A DNA stretch of 64,000 nt from Pelomonas sp047654805 (GCF_047654805.1 NZ_JASGIV010000001.1:3224001-3288000), one strand, 5' to 3'. Positions 8,684 through 22,568 are shown, counted from the first letter of the stretch. Translations and numbers: made by a program. Notes: generated by a model from the sequence alone, not told the origin.

Positions 8684-9469
8684 TCAGCCGAAACGGCCCG
8701 TGATGTAGTCTTCCGTGTCCTTGCGCTTGGGCTTCATGAAGAGCTCCGCCGTTGGGCCGAACTCGATCAGGTCACCCAGGTACATGTAGGCCGTGTAGTC
8801 CGAGCAGCGTGCGGCCTGCTGCATGTTGTGGGTCACGATGGCCACGGTGTAGTCGCTCTTGAGCTCGTGGATGAGCTCCTCGATCTTGCCGGTGGAGATG
8901 GGATCCAGCGCCGAGCAGGGCTCGTCGAGCAGCAATACCTCGGGCTTGATGGCGATACCACGCGCGATGCAAAGGCGCTGCTGCTGGCCACCAGAAAGGC
9001 CGGCGCCGCTCTGGCTGAGCTTGTCCTTCACTTCGGTCCAGAGAGCGGCCTTCTTCAGCGCCCACTCCACACGCTCGTCCATCTCCACGCGCGGCAGCGT
9101 CTCGAACAGGCGCACGCCGAAGGCGATGTTGTCGTAGATGGACATCGGGAACGGCGTGGGCTTCTGGAACACCATGCCAACCTTGGCACGGATCAGGGAA
9201 ACATCGTCCTTGCTGGACAGGATGTTCTCGCCGTCCAGCAGGATCTCGCCTTCGGCGCGCTGCTCGGGATAAAGCTCGAACATGCGGTTCAGCGTGCGCA
9301 GCAGCGTTGACTTGCCGCAGCCCGACGGGCCGATGAAGGCGGTGACCTTCTTCTCGGGGATGTCGAGGTTGATGTTCTTCAGCGCGTGGAAACCGCCGTA
9401 GTAGAAGTTCAGGTTGCGCACCGACAGCTTGGCGCGCTCACCCACGGGCGTTTCGATCTTGGCGTCCAT
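8684..9469 (-). CDS. pstB: Phosphate ABC transporter ATP-binding protein PstB
   Basis: The 261-residue ATPase of the high-affinity phosphate importer. Walker A is GPSGCGKST near residue 50, the ABC signature is LSGGQQQRLCIARG, Walker B is VLLLDEPCSALDP, and the switch His is in VTHNMQQA. The C-terminal YLGDLIEFGPT and DYITGRFG are characteristic of PstB. It sits directly between pstA and phoU in the operon. Confidence 0.98.
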   Translation of the reverse strand: MDAKIETPVGERAKLSVRNLNFYYGGFHALKNINLDIPEKKVTAFIGPSGCGKSTLLRTLNRMFELYPEQRAEGEILLDGENILSSKDDVSLIRAKVGMVFQKPTPFPMSIYDNIAFGVRLFETLPRVEMDERVEWALKKAALWTEVKDKLSQSGAGLSGGQQQRLCIARGIAIKPEVLLLDEPCSALDPISTGKIEELIHELKSDYTVAIVTHNMQQAARCSDYTAYMYLGDLIEFGPTAELFMKPKRKDTEDYITGRFG

Positions 9470-9478
9470 GGTGGGTCC

Positions 9479-10342
9479 TTAGTGTTTGTTCTTGAAGAGC
9501 ACGCGTGCCAGGATGTTCAGCAGCAGCACGCCAACCGTGATCAGGAAGACGCCGGCCCAGGCCAGCTTCTGCCAGTTCTCATAGGGGCTCATCGCGAACT
9601 TGAAGATGGTGACGGGCAGGCTCGCCATGGGCGAGCTGAGGTCGCTGGTCCAGAACTGGTTGGACAGGGCCGTGAACAGCAGCGGCGCGGTCTCGCCGGA
9701 CACGCGTGCCAGGGCCAGCAGGATGCCGGTGATGACGCCGGCGCTCGCAGCCTTGAGCGTGACGGACAGGATGACCTTCCACTTGGGCGTGCCCAGGGCA
9801 TAGGCCGCCTCGCGCAGTGCGTTGGGTACCAGGCTCAGCATGTTCTCCGTCGTGCGGATGACGACGGGGATGACCAGCAGCGCCAGGGCCAGCGAACCGG
9901 CCAGGCCCGAGAAGCTCTTCAGCTTGGCAACGACGACGGCATAGACGAACAGGCCGACGACGATGGAAGGCGCGGACAACAGAATGTCGTTGATGAAGCG
10001 CACCGCGGCGCCCAGCCAGTTCTTCTGGCCGTACTCCGCCAGGTAGACGCCAGCCAGAATGCCGATTGGCGTACCCACCAGCGTGGCCAGGCCCACCATC
10101 ACGAAGCTGCCGAACAGCGCATTCGCCAAACCACCGCCCTCACCTTGTGGCGGCGGCGTCATCTGCGTGAACGTGGCCAGGCTGAGGCCGCCGATGCCGA
10201 GGTAGATGGTCTCGAACAGGATCCAGATCAGCCAGAAGACCCCGAAGGCCATGGCCCCGAGCGACAGCGTCAGCGCGATGGCGTTGGTGCGCTTGCGCTT
10301 GTTGTGCATCGCCAGGCGGCGTGCGTCGAGGGTGGTGCTCAT
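9479..10342 (-). CDS. pstA: Phosphate ABC transporter permease PstA
   Basis: A 287-residue inner-membrane permease with about six membrane segments. The permease (EAA) loop, EAAYALGTPKWKVILSVTL, that contacts PstB lies near residue 185. The start overlaps the end of pstC by 4 bases (ATGA), a sign of translational coupling. With PstC it forms the phosphate channel. Confidence 0.96.
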   Translation of the reverse strand: MSTTLDARRLAMHNKRKRTNAIALTLSLGAMAFGVFWLIWILFETIYLGIGGLSLATFTQMTPPPQGEGGGLANALFGSFVMVGLATLVGTPIGILAGVYLAEYGQKNWLGAAVRFINDILLSAPSIVVGLFVYAVVVAKLKSFSGLAGSLALALLVIPVVIRTTENMLSLVPNALREAAYALGTPKWKVILSVTLKAASAGVITGILLALARVSGETAPLLFTALSNQFWTSDLSSPMASLPVTIFKFAMSPYENWQKLAWAGVFLITVGVLLLNILARVLFKNKH

Positions 10343-11361
10343 GAACGGGCTCCTTCGTTCTTCTTCAGCCGCGCCAGCAGAAGCTTGGAGATGGACAGCA
10401 CGACGAAGGTGATCAGGAACAGCACCAGGCCGAGATACATGAGCGAGGCCTGGTGCAGGCCTTCGCCGGCCTCCGCGAACTCGTTGGCCAGCGTCGAGGT
10501 GATGCTGTTGGCCGCCTCGAAGACGGACAGCGAGTTGAGTTGGTTCATGTTGCCGATGACGAAGGTGACTGCCATCGTCTCGCCCAGCGCACGGCCCAGC
10601 CCCAGCATGATGCCGCCGACCACGCCGGTCTTGGTGTAGGGCAGCACGACGCGGGAGACAACCTCCCAGGTCGTCGCACCCAGTCCGTACGCGGACTCCT
10701 TCAGCATGGGTGGAGTGACCTCGAAGACGTCACGCATCACCGAGGCGATGAAGGGGATGATCATGATGGCCAGGATGATGCCGGCCGACAAGATGCCGAT
10801 GCCCACCGGGGGACCAGAAACGAGCGAGCCCAGCACCGGCACGCCGCCCAGCAGCGCCTGCAGCGGCTGCTGCACGAAGGTGGCCAGGATGGGACCGAAG
10901 ACAAGCAGGCCCCACATGCCGTAGACGATGGACGGCACTGCGGCCAGCAGCTCGATGGCGATGCCCAGAGGGCGCTTGAGCCAGCTGGGCGAGAGTTCAG
11001 TCAGGAAAATGGCAATGCCAAAGCTGACCGGCACGGCGATGACCAGCGCGATGAAGGAACTGGCCAGCGTGCCGTAGATCATCACCAGTCCGCCGAACTT
11101 CTCCTGGACCGGATCCCATTCCGCACTGGTGAGGAAACCCAGGCCGAAGGCCTTCAGCGCCGGCGCGGCACCAACGACGAGGGCACCGATGATGCCGACC
11201 ATCAGGGCCAGCGTCAGCCAGGCGGCCCCCTGGGACAGGGCGGCAAAGAGCGCATCGGCCCAGGGGGCGACGCGGCGGCGGGGAGGCTGCGGCTTCATCG
11301 AATGCGGCTGCGGCTCGCTTCGATCTGCGCCGGCGCCGTCGGCGGGGAGTATGGCTGCCAA
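10339..11361 (-). CDS. pstC: Phosphate ABC transporter permease PstC
   Basis: An inner-membrane permease of about 340 residues with six predicted helices and the permease loop ESAYGLGATTWEVVSRVVLP. The start chosen is a TTG at 11361, because GGAGG lies 4 bases upstream and the resulting MAAILPADG resembles the MAA start of other PstC proteins. An ATG at 11298 (MKPQPPRRRV) is the alternative but lacks a clear ribosome-binding site. It partners with PstA and follows pstS after a 101-base spacer with a hairpin. Confidence 0.93.
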   Translation of the reverse strand: MAAILPADGAGADRSEPQPHSMKPQPPRRRVAPWADALFAALSQGAAWLTLALMVGIIGALVVGAAPALKAFGLGFLTSAEWDPVQEKFGGLVMIYGTLASSFIALVIAVPVSFGIAIFLTELSPSWLKRPLGIAIELLAAVPSIVYGMWGLLVFGPILATFVQQPLQALLGGVPVLGSLVSGPPVGIGILSAGIILAIMIIPFIASVMRDVFEVTPPMLKESAYGLGATTWEVVSRVVLPYTKTGVVGGIMLGLGRALGETMAVTFVIGNMNQLNSLSVFEAANSITSTLANEFAEAGEGLHQASLMYLGLVLFLITFVVLSISKLLLARLKKNEGARS

Positions 11362-11412
11362 GGAACCTCCGGAAGGTCTGGTCAGGGGTTGTGGGCGCCT
11401 TCGATGCAGCAA

Positions 11413-11432
11413 AGCCCGGCCTTGGCCGGGCT
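11413..11432 (-). terminator. Hairpin in the pstS-pstC spacer
   Basis: AGCCCGGCC (11413-11421) and GGCCGGGCT (11424-11432) form a strong 9-bp stem with a 2-base loop. On the transcribed strand it is followed by TTTGC, a poor T-run. It probably acts as a partial terminator or 3'-end stabiliser, letting pstS be made in excess over the permease genes. Confidence 0.6.
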
Positions 11433-11462
11433 CACATCACTGCTGCGAATGGCGCGCGGCTT

Positions 11463-12503
11463 TCACTTGAAGGCGACGGGCTTGCCGGCAGTGTCCTTGA
11501 TGTGGTCGGCCCACTGCTTGCGCACCAGGTCCTTCACGTTCGCGGGCAGCGGCACGTAGTCCAGTTCGTCGGCGGCCTTGTCCCCGTTGGCATAGGCCCA
11601 GTCAAAGAACTTCAGGGCGGCGGCAGCTTGAGCGGCCTTGTCCTGCGACTTGTACATCAGGATGTAAGTCGGGTTGGTCAGCGGCCATGCGGCCTTGCCG
11701 GGCTGGTCGGTCGTGATCTGGTAGAAGGTCTTGTTCCAGTCGGCGCCAGCAGCGGCGGCCTTGAAGGCCTCGTCGCTGGGGTTGACCCACTGGCCGTCGC
11801 GGTTCTTCAGCTGGACGTAGGTCATCTTGTTCTGCTTCACATAGGCGTACTCGACGTAGCCGATGGAGTTGGGCAGACGTTGCACGAAGGCGGCGACGCC
11901 CTCGTTACCCTTGCCGGCCGTGCCGGTCAGCCACTTGACCGTCGTGCCCTCGCCAACCTGGCTCTTCCAGGGTTCGCTAACCTTGGACAGGTAGTTCGTG
12001 AAGATGAAGGTCGTGCCGGAACCATCAGCACGGGCCACCGGAGCAATGGCCGCGTCAGGCAGCGCGACGCCGGGGTTCAACGACGCGATGGCCGCATCGC
12101 TCCACTTCGTGATCTTGCCGAGGTAGATATCGGCCAGCACAGGGCCAGTCAGCTTCAGTTGCCCCGGGGCGATGCCCTTGACGTTGATGACAGGTACCAC
12201 GCCGCCGATGACGGTCGGGAACTGCAGCAGGCCGTCCTTGGCCAGGTCCTCGTCCTTCAACGGCATGTCGGATGCGCCGAAGTCGACCGTCTTGGCCTTG
12301 ATCTGCTTGATGCCGGCACCGGAGCCCACCGACTGATAGTTGATGCGAGCACCGCTGGCCTTGTTGTAGGCGTCGGCCCACTTGGCGTAGATGGGGGCCG
12401 GGAACGTGGCGCCGGCACCAGTCACGTCCTGGGCGAATGCCATCTGGGCACCGAACAGACCGACGACGAGGGCGAGGGACTTGCTGACCTGGACAAACTT
12501 CAT
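11463..12503 (-). CDS. pstS: Periplasmic phosphate-binding protein PstS
   Basis: A 346-residue secreted phosphate-binding protein. A signal peptide occupies the first 24 residues (MKFVQVSKSLALVVGLFGAQ, cleavage after AFA). The mature protein opens with VTGAGATFPAPIYAKW, and further ligand-binding segments are QSVGSGAGIKQI, ADGSGTTFIFTNYL and the YVEYAY region. The ATG at 12503 is preferred; another at 12521 would add six residues. It is the first gene of the operon, behind a Pho box. Confidence 0.97.
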   Translation of the reverse strand: MKFVQVSKSLALVVGLFGAQMAFAQDVTGAGATFPAPIYAKWADAYNKASGARINYQSVGSGAGIKQIKAKTVDFGASDMPLKDEDLAKDGLLQFPTVIGGVVPVINVKGIAPGQLKLTGPVLADIYLGKITKWSDAAIASLNPGVALPDAAIAPVARADGSGTTFIFTNYLSKVSEPWKSQVGEGTTVKWLTGTAGKGNEGVAAFVQRLPNSIGYVEYAYVKQNKMTYVQLKNRDGQWVNPSDEAFKAAAAGADWNKTFYQITTDQPGKAAWPLTNPTYILMYKSQDKAAQAAAALKFFDWAYANGDKAADELDYVPLPANVKDLVRKQWADHIKDTAGKPVAFK

Positions 12504-12558
12504 CTGAGACACCTTCCGCATGGCGGTTTTGACGATGACCGGCATCCTAGGGATCCAA

Positions 12559-12576
12559 TGTGACGATTCGGTGACC
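12559..12576 (-). promoter_or_regulatory. Pho box upstream of pstS
   Basis: On the minus strand GGTCACC and CGTCACA repeat GTCAC exactly 11 bases apart with the 4-base spacer GAAT, the geometry of a PhoB box (CTGTCAT-N4-CTGTCAC). It lies about 56 bases before the pstS start. TAGGAT a few bases downstream could be the -10 hexamer. A further single CTGTCAC lies upstream near 12647. The rest of 12504-12890 holds only this region and the glmM terminator; no gene was seen. Confidence 0.75.
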
Positions 12577-12784
12577 TTCGATTCATCAATCCGGACATTG
12601 GAGCGCGTCAATGCGCCGCTGGGAAGGAGTCGGCACCGCTTTGTGACAGTCGTCATCCGGCGTTCACGCAAATGCCATATTGCGCTTCTGGAGGCCAAAT
12701 GGCCCGACCCATGTCCAAGACAGCCTTCGATCCCGCCCCCCAGCTCAAGGCCATGCTGGGCTTTCGCGTAGCACATACGCAGAA

Positions 12785-12812
12785 ATGCCCCGCAACTGAC
12801 GTTGCGGGGCAT
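12785..12812 (-). terminator. Intrinsic terminator after glmM
   Basis: A perfect 12-bp stem ATGCCCCGCAAC (12785-12796) / GTTGCGGGGCAT (12801-12812) with a 4-base loop. On the minus strand it is followed by TTTCTG. It lies 78 bases after the glmM stop and separates glmM from the pst promoter region. Confidence 0.8.
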
Positions 12813-12890
12813 CGTGCCCAGCCGCCCAGCGGCGCGTCAGAGTATCGACACGGGCTTCGCGGCAGGCTTTTTGCCGGGCGCTGGCTGGCG

Positions 12891-14222
12891 TCAGGCCGTC
12901 ACGGCCTCGGCCAGACGCTGGGCGCAGCGCTGAGCCATGGCGGCGTCTGACGCCTCAACCATCACGCGAAGCAGCGGCTCCGTGCCGGAGGCGCGGATCA
13001 GCACGCGGCCGCGGTCGCCGAGTTCGGCCGACACGGCAGCCTGCTCCTCGGCCAGGCGAGCACTGGCTTTCCAGTCCTGGCCTGCCCGCAGGCGCACGTT
13101 GATCAGGGTCTGCGGGAACAGGTCCACACCCTGCAGTTGCTCGGCGAGGCTGCGGCCGCTGCGGCAGACCGACTGCAGCACCAGCAGCGCGCTGACGATG
13201 CCGTCGCCCGTGGTGTGCTTGTCCAGCGCCAACAGATGGCCGGAGCCCTCGCCACCGAGCTGCCAGCCGCGCGCGGCCAGCTCTTCCAGCACATAGCGGT
13301 CGCCGACCTTGGCGCGCACGAACTCGACGTCGCGGGAGCGCAGCGCCAGCTCCACGGCCATGTTGGTCATCAACGTGCCGACGGCACCCGGCACCCGCAG
13401 GCCTTGTCCAAGCCGGTCGGCCACCATCACGTAGAGGAGCTCGTCGCCGTTGTAGAGGCGCCCCTGGGCATCAACCAGCTGCAGCCGGTCTGCATCTCCG
13501 TCCAGCGCCACGCCATAGTCCGCGCCCTGGGCCTTTACCGCCTCGACCAGCGCGCCCGGCGAAGTCGCACCGAAACCGGCATTGATGTTGAAGCCATCGG
13601 GCTTGCAGCCGATGGCAACAACTTCAGCGCCCAATTCGTGGAACACATCGGGCGCGACGTGGTACGCCGCGCCGTGGGCCGCATCGACGACGATCTTCAA
13701 CCCCTTGAGCGTCAGGTCCGAGCCGAAGCTGTTCTTGCAGAACTCGATATAGCGCCCGCGCGCGTCTTCCAGGCGCTTGGCGCGGCCCAGACTGGCGGAG
13801 TCCACCCACTGTGGCGCTTCTTCCAGCGCGGCCTCGACGGCCAGCTCCCACGCATCCGGCAGCTTCTCACCTTTGGCGGAGAAGAACTTGATGCCGTTGT
13901 CGGCAAAAGGGTTGTGAGAAGCGCTGATGACGACGCCGAGATCCTGACGCAGCGCGCGCGTCAGGTACGCGACGCCAGGAGTCGGCAGCGGGCCGGTCAG
14001 CAGCACGTTGACGCCGGCAGAAGCGAAGCCGGCTTCCAGCGCGGATTCGATCATGTAGCCGGAGATGCGGGTGTCCTTGCCGATCAGCACCGTCGGGCGC
14101 TTGGAAGTCTTGCGCAGCACACGGCCTACCGCATGGCCCAGACGCAGCATGAAGTCCGGCGTGATGGGCTCCTGCCCCACCGTGCCTCGAATGCCGTCGG
14201 TTCCGAAATACTTGCGGCTCAT
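12891..14222 (-). CDS. glmM: Phosphoglucosamine mutase GlmM
   Basis: Converts glucosamine-6-phosphate to glucosamine-1-phosphate for peptidoglycan and lipopolysaccharide precursors. The 443-residue protein opens MSRKYFGTDGIRGTVGQ. The phosphoserine loop is ISASHNPFADNGIKFF near residue 100, the metal loop is DGDADRL near 240, and the phosphate-binding loop is RASGTEPLLRVMVE near 415. The ATG shares one base with the folP stop (TGATG), so the pair is translationally coupled. Confidence 0.97.
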   Translation of the reverse strand: MSRKYFGTDGIRGTVGQEPITPDFMLRLGHAVGRVLRKTSKRPTVLIGKDTRISGYMIESALEAGFASAGVNVLLTGPLPTPGVAYLTRALRQDLGVVISASHNPFADNGIKFFSAKGEKLPDAWELAVEAALEEAPQWVDSASLGRAKRLEDARGRYIEFCKNSFGSDLTLKGLKIVVDAAHGAAYHVAPDVFHELGAEVVAIGCKPDGFNINAGFGATSPGALVEAVKAQGADYGVALDGDADRLQLVDAQGRLYNGDELLYVMVADRLGQGLRVPGAVGTLMTNMAVELALRSRDVEFVRAKVGDRYVLEELAARGWQLGGEGSGHLLALDKHTTGDGIVSALLVLQSVCRSGRSLAEQLQGVDLFPQTLINVRLRAGQDWKASARLAEEQAAVSAELGDRGRVLIRASGTEPLLRVMVEASDAAMAQRCAQRLAEAVTA

Positions 14223-15079
14223 CAAGCGTCTTCCTTTTGTGCAGTAGGCGGAATTGTCGCTGCATCGACCGCGGCCCAGACCTTGAGTGCGTCCACCGTG
14301 GCAGGGACATCGTGCACGCGAATCACGCGAGCGCCGGCACTGGCGGCCCGCAGCGCGGCTGCCACGCTGGCGGCCAGGCGCTCACCCACCGGCCGACCGG
14401 TGATGTCGCCCAGCGTGCGCTTGCGTGACCAGCCCACCAGCAGCGGGTAACCCAGCTTGGCCAGGCATTGCTGACCGGCGAGCAGCCTGAGGTTGTGCTC
14501 GGCGGCCTTGGCGAAGCCGTAGCCGGGATCCAGGGCGATGCACTCGGCCGGGATGCCCGAGTCGAGCGCGGCCTGGGCGCGCTGGGACAGGAAGGCGGAC
14601 ACTTCGGCGACGACATCGCCATAGACGGCCAACTCCATCATGGACGCCGGCTCGCCGCGCATGTGCATCAGGCATACGCCCGCGCCGCTGCCCGCCACGG
14701 CCGCAAGCGCACCGGGCATCTGCAGGGCCTGCACGTCATTGATGATGTCCGCACCGTTTTCAAGCGCACGGCGCATGACCTCGGGCTTGAAGGTGTCGAC
14801 CGAGACCGGCACGCCCAACGTCACGGCAGCGGCCAGTACGTCGGCGATGCGCGCCCATTCGCTGTCGGCATCCACACGTGGCGCGCCGGGGCGCGTGGAC
14901 TCGCCGCCGATGTCCAGGATGTCCGCGCCGTCCGCGACAAGTCGTTCGCAATGTGCGATGGCCGCGCGAGTGTCGTCATGCCGACCTCCGTCCGAGAAGG
15001 AGTCGGGCGTCACGTTGACGATGCCCATCACGCGCGGGCGGCTGAGGTCGATGCGGAAACGGCGGGTCTGCCAATGCAT
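14222..15079 (-). CDS. folP: Dihydropteroate synthase FolP
   Basis: Joins 7,8-dihydropterin pyrophosphate and p-aminobenzoate in folate synthesis and is the sulfonamide target. 285 residues with the loop-1 motif GIVNVTPDSFSDGG at 19-32 and DIGGESTRPGA near 58. The C-terminal IRVHDVPATVDALKVW contains the conserved R-x-H pair. It follows the ftsH terminator and is coupled to glmM, the common ftsH-folP-glmM order. Confidence 0.97.
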   Translation of the reverse strand: MHWQTRRFRIDLSRPRVMGIVNVTPDSFSDGGRHDDTRAAIAHCERLVADGADILDIGGESTRPGAPRVDADSEWARIADVLAAAVTLGVPVSVDTFKPEVMRRALENGADIINDVQALQMPGALAAVAGSGAGVCLMHMRGEPASMMELAVYGDVVAEVSAFLSQRAQAALDSGIPAECIALDPGYGFAKAAEHNLRLLAGQQCLAKLGYPLLVGWSRKRTLGDITGRPVGERLAASVAAALRAASAGARVIRVHDVPATVDALKVWAAVDAATIPPTAQKEDA

Positions 15080-15095
15080 GGTGCTGAATGAAAAA

Positions 15096-15117
15096 GGCCC
15101 GACTTGCTAGTCGGGCC
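15096..15117 (-). terminator. Intrinsic terminator after ftsH
   Basis: GGCCCGAC (15096-15103) and GTCGGGCC (15110-15117) form an 8-bp stem with a 6-base loop. On the minus strand TTTTT follows directly. It ends the rlmE-ftsH transcript just before folP, so folP-glmM needs its own promoter or read-through. Confidence 0.85.
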
Positions 15118-15135
15118 TGCTCGTGGGGCGGCCTG

Positions 15136-17034
<1,899 letters not shown>

Positions 17035-17119
17035 TGCGACTCCTTGGCCCCGATGGCCCAGCGCGGGTTTCAGGACAGTGGGGGCGATTTTAGTTGAGGC
17101 AAGGGGGCAACCCCTGTAA

Positions 17120-17794
17120 TCAGCGGTTTTTCAATCCCAGGCCGACCAAGAATGTCTCGGAAGACCGCTCCCGAGAGGCCTTGGGCTTGACCACCTTGAC
17201 GGTCTTGAACTGGGCTCGAAACAGCTGCACAAGCTCGTTGTAGCCGCTGCCGTGGAAGACCTTGGCCACCAGCGCCCCCTCTGGCTTGAGGTGCTTGCCG
17301 GCGAAATCGACCGCCAGCTCGATAAGGTTGGAGATGCGAGCGGCATCCGTCGATGAAATGCCCGACAGGTTGGGCGCCATGTCCGAGACGACGACATCCA
17401 CGGGCCTGCCGGCCAGCGCCGCTTCCAGCTGCGCCAGCACCGAGTCCTCCTGGAAATCGCCCTGGATGAATTGCACGCCCTCTATGGGCTCGAAGTCCAA
17501 CAGGTCCAGCGCGATGATGGTGCCGTTGAGCTGGCCCACCGCCGCCCCGCCCTGCCCCGCTTCCTTGGGCGCAAACTTGCGGCGCAGGTATTGGCTCCAG
17601 GCGCCCGGGGTGGCGCCGAGGTCCACCACCACCTGGCCGGGACGGATCAGTTTGAGCTCCTCATCGATCTCCTTGAGCTTGTAGGCCGCCCGCGAGCGGT
17701 AGCCGTCCTTCTGCGCCTGCTGCACATAGGGATCCGACACGTGGTTGTTCAGCCACGCCTTGTTCAGCTTCTTGCTTTTGGTTTGAGTTTTCAT
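17120..17794 (-). CDS. rlmE: 23S rRNA (uridine-2'-O)-methyltransferase RlmE
   Basis: Methylates the 2'-O of a uridine in the 23S rRNA A-loop using S-adenosylmethionine. 224 residues. The SAM-binding segment is VVDLGATPGAWSQYL near 55, the catalytic Asp is in VVSDMAPNLSG near 139, and the Lys of the K-D-K-E tetrad lies in SRAAYKLKEIDE. It has an internal stretch EAGQGGAAVGQLNG common in beta-proteobacterial forms. It is upstream of ftsH, a widespread pair, and divergent from yhbY with only 20 bases between starts. Confidence 0.96.
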   Translation of the reverse strand: MKTQTKSKKLNKAWLNNHVSDPYVQQAQKDGYRSRAAYKLKEIDEELKLIRPGQVVVDLGATPGAWSQYLRRKFAPKEAGQGGAAVGQLNGTIIALDLLDFEPIEGVQFIQGDFQEDSVLAQLEAALAGRPVDVVVSDMAPNLSGISSTDAARISNLIELAVDFAGKHLKPEGALVAKVFHGSGYNELVQLFRAQFKTVKVVKPKASRERSSETFLVGLGLKNR

Positions 17795-17814
17795 GCCTAC
17801 GGGATAATACGGGG
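17795..17814. promoter_or_regulatory. 20-base divergent promoter core between rlmE and yhbY
   Basis: Only 20 bases separate the two start codons. They contain GGATAATAC, which reads as a GATAAT -10 for yhbY (17803-17808) and as TATTAT for rlmE (17804-17809 on the minus strand). Transcription would begin at or within a few bases of each ATG, giving leaderless or nearly leaderless mRNAs. No clear -35 boxes were found inside the flanking coding sequence. Confidence 0.4.
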
Positions 17815-18294
17815 ATGCCTCAAATCAACCTCACCCCCGCCCAGCGCAAGGACAAGCGTGCCGATGCCCACCATCTCGACCCGGTCGTGATGATCGGCGG
17901 CGAGGGCCTGACGCCTGCCGTCGTGAAGGAAACCGACGCTGCACTGAAGTCTCATGGGCTCATCAAGGTGCGCGTGCTCGGCGACGACCGCGCGGCCCGC
18001 GAGGAAATGTTCGCGCAGCTCTGCGATGAGCTGAACGCGGCCCCCATCCAGCACATCGGCAAGCTTCTGGTGCTGTGGCGGCCCATGCCCGAGAAGGCAA
18101 AGACCGAGCGCGAGAACGCGATGCCCGGCCCGCGCGTCGTCAAGATCGTCAAGTTCTCCAAGAGCGGCAATGGCCGCCCTCAGATCAACAAGGTCAAGGT
18201 CATGGGCAACGAACGCGTGACGCAGGGTGGCGAGATCAAGCGCATCAAGAAGCGCAACAAGACGACCAGCGTCAAGAAGTCCTTCGCGGACTGA
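17815..18294 (+). CDS. yhbY: YhbY-family RNA-binding protein (CRM domain)
   Basis: A 159-residue protein with an N-terminal CRM domain of about 95 residues: LTPAQRKDKRADAHHLDPVV, MIGGEGLTPAVVKE, HGLIKVRVLGDDR and KLLVLWRP. CRM proteins bind ribosome precursors. A Lys/Arg-rich tail of about 60 residues (VTQGGEIKRIKKRNKTTSVKK) extends past the E. coli protein and is typical of beta-proteobacteria. The divergent pairing with rlmE fits a role in 50S assembly. The last 23 bases overlap the end of the convergent DUF4149 gene. Confidence 0.88.
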   Translation: MPQINLTPAQRKDKRADAHHLDPVVMIGGEGLTPAVVKETDAALKSHGLIKVRVLGDDRAAREEMFAQLCDELNAAPIQHIGKLLVLWRPMPEKAKTERENAMPGPRVVKIVKFSKSGNGRPQINKVKVMGNERVTQGGEIKRIKKRNKTTSVKKSFAD

Positions 18295-18724
18295 GCTGAC
18301 TGACCCACGCCAGCGCCAGCACGGCCAGGCCTTTCACGCCGAAGAACGCCAGCGACACGCCGTGCAACGCCGCGAACGACGCGACGCCATGGCCCGCTTT
18401 CGCGTCGGCCATCATGGGCTGCAGGCCATAGTAGCCGGCGACGGTGCAGAACAGCGCCACAGACGGCAGCAACAGCCGGGCCGAGAACACATGGCTAACG
18501 CCACCGGCCTCGACCTCGTCTCGTGACAGGCGTCGCTCGACCAGCATCAGCACCAACGCGATGGCTAGGCTGATGGGGGCCTCCATCGCGAACACCCGCG
18601 CCACGTAGGCACCTGCCTGGGCGCGCTCCAACACGGCGAAGGCGCTCGGCGTGGCAACGAAGGCAATGCACAGCAAAAGGCCGCCCCAAAGGGCGGCCAG
18701 CAGGGCTTGGAGCCGGGCGAACAT
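18272..18724 (-). CDS. DUF4149 / TMEM205-like small membrane protein
   Basis: A 150-residue inner-membrane protein with four predicted helices: residues about 4-25, 45-62, 78-100 and 120-145. The opening MFARLQALLAALWGGLLLC and the later PSAFAVL are typical of DUF4149 proteins found behind greA in Burkholderiales. Its ATG shares a base with the greA stop (TGATG), so the two are coupled. No function is known for the family. Confidence 0.75.
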   Translation of the reverse strand: MFARLQALLAALWGGLLLCIAFVATPSAFAVLERAQAGAYVARVFAMEAPISLAIALVLMLVERRLSRDEVEAGGVSHVFSARLLLPSVALFCTVAGYYGLQPMMADAKAGHGVASFAALHGVSLAFFGVKGLAVLALAWVSQLSPRRTS

Positions 18725-19200
18725 CACTCGTAGCGGACTTCGATGATCTCGTAGCGGCGCACGCCGCCCGGGGCCTGCACCTCGGCCACATCGCCGGCTT
18801 CCTTGCCGATCAGCGCGCGGGCAATGGGCGAGCCCACCGAGATCCGGCCCAGCTTGATATCGGCCTCATCATCGCCGGTGATCTGGTAGGTCACGGCCTT
18901 GCCGCTGTCCTCGTCCTCGAGGTCCACAGTGGCGCCGAACACCACGCGGCCACCGGCATCCAGAGAGGCCGGATCAATGATCTGAGCGGCCGCGAGCTTG
19001 CCCTCGATCTCGAGGATACGACCTTCGATGAAGCCCTGCTTGTCCTTTGCCGCGTCGTATTCGGCGTTCTCGCTCAGGTCACCCTGGGCGCGTGCCTCGG
19101 CAATCGCCTGAACGACGGCATGACGCTCGACGGTCTTGAGGCGGTGCAGCTCGGCCTTGAGCGCCTCGGCGCCGCGCTTGGTCAGGGGAATGGTGGTCAT
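18724..19200 (-). CDS. greA: Transcription elongation factor GreA
   Basis: A 158-residue factor that enters the RNA polymerase secondary channel and triggers cleavage of backtracked RNA. The N-terminal coiled coil contains LSENAEYDAAKDKQGFIEGRI, with the acidic tip residues Asp and Glu. The C-terminal FKBP-like domain ends GGVRRYEIIEVRYE. The ATG at 19200 (MTTIPLTKRGAEAL) is the canonical start. It lies downstream of carB and its terminator. Confidence 0.97.
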   Translation of the reverse strand: MTTIPLTKRGAEALKAELHRLKTVERHAVVQAIAEARAQGDLSENAEYDAAKDKQGFIEGRILEIEGKLAAAQIIDPASLDAGGRVVFGATVDLEDEDSGKAVTYQITGDDEADIKLGRISVGSPIARALIGKEAGDVAEVQAPGGVRRYEIIEVRYE

Positions 19201-19224
19201 GTCAAAACTCTGTGGCAAAAAGAG

Positions 19225-19266
19225 TTCCGCCGCTGCAGCCCGGATGTCCAGGCTACGGCGGCGGAA
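19225..19266 (-). terminator. Intrinsic terminator after carB
   Basis: TTCCGCCGC (19225-19233) pairs with GCGGCGGAA (19258-19266), with an inner AGCC/GGCT pairing in the loop. On the minus strand CTCTTTTTG follows. It lies 16 bases after the carB stop and before greA. Confidence 0.8.
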
Positions 19267-19282
19267 TCAGTAAATGCGAAGT

Positions 19283-22558
<3,276 letters not shown>

Positions 22559-22568
22559 GGCGGTCTGC

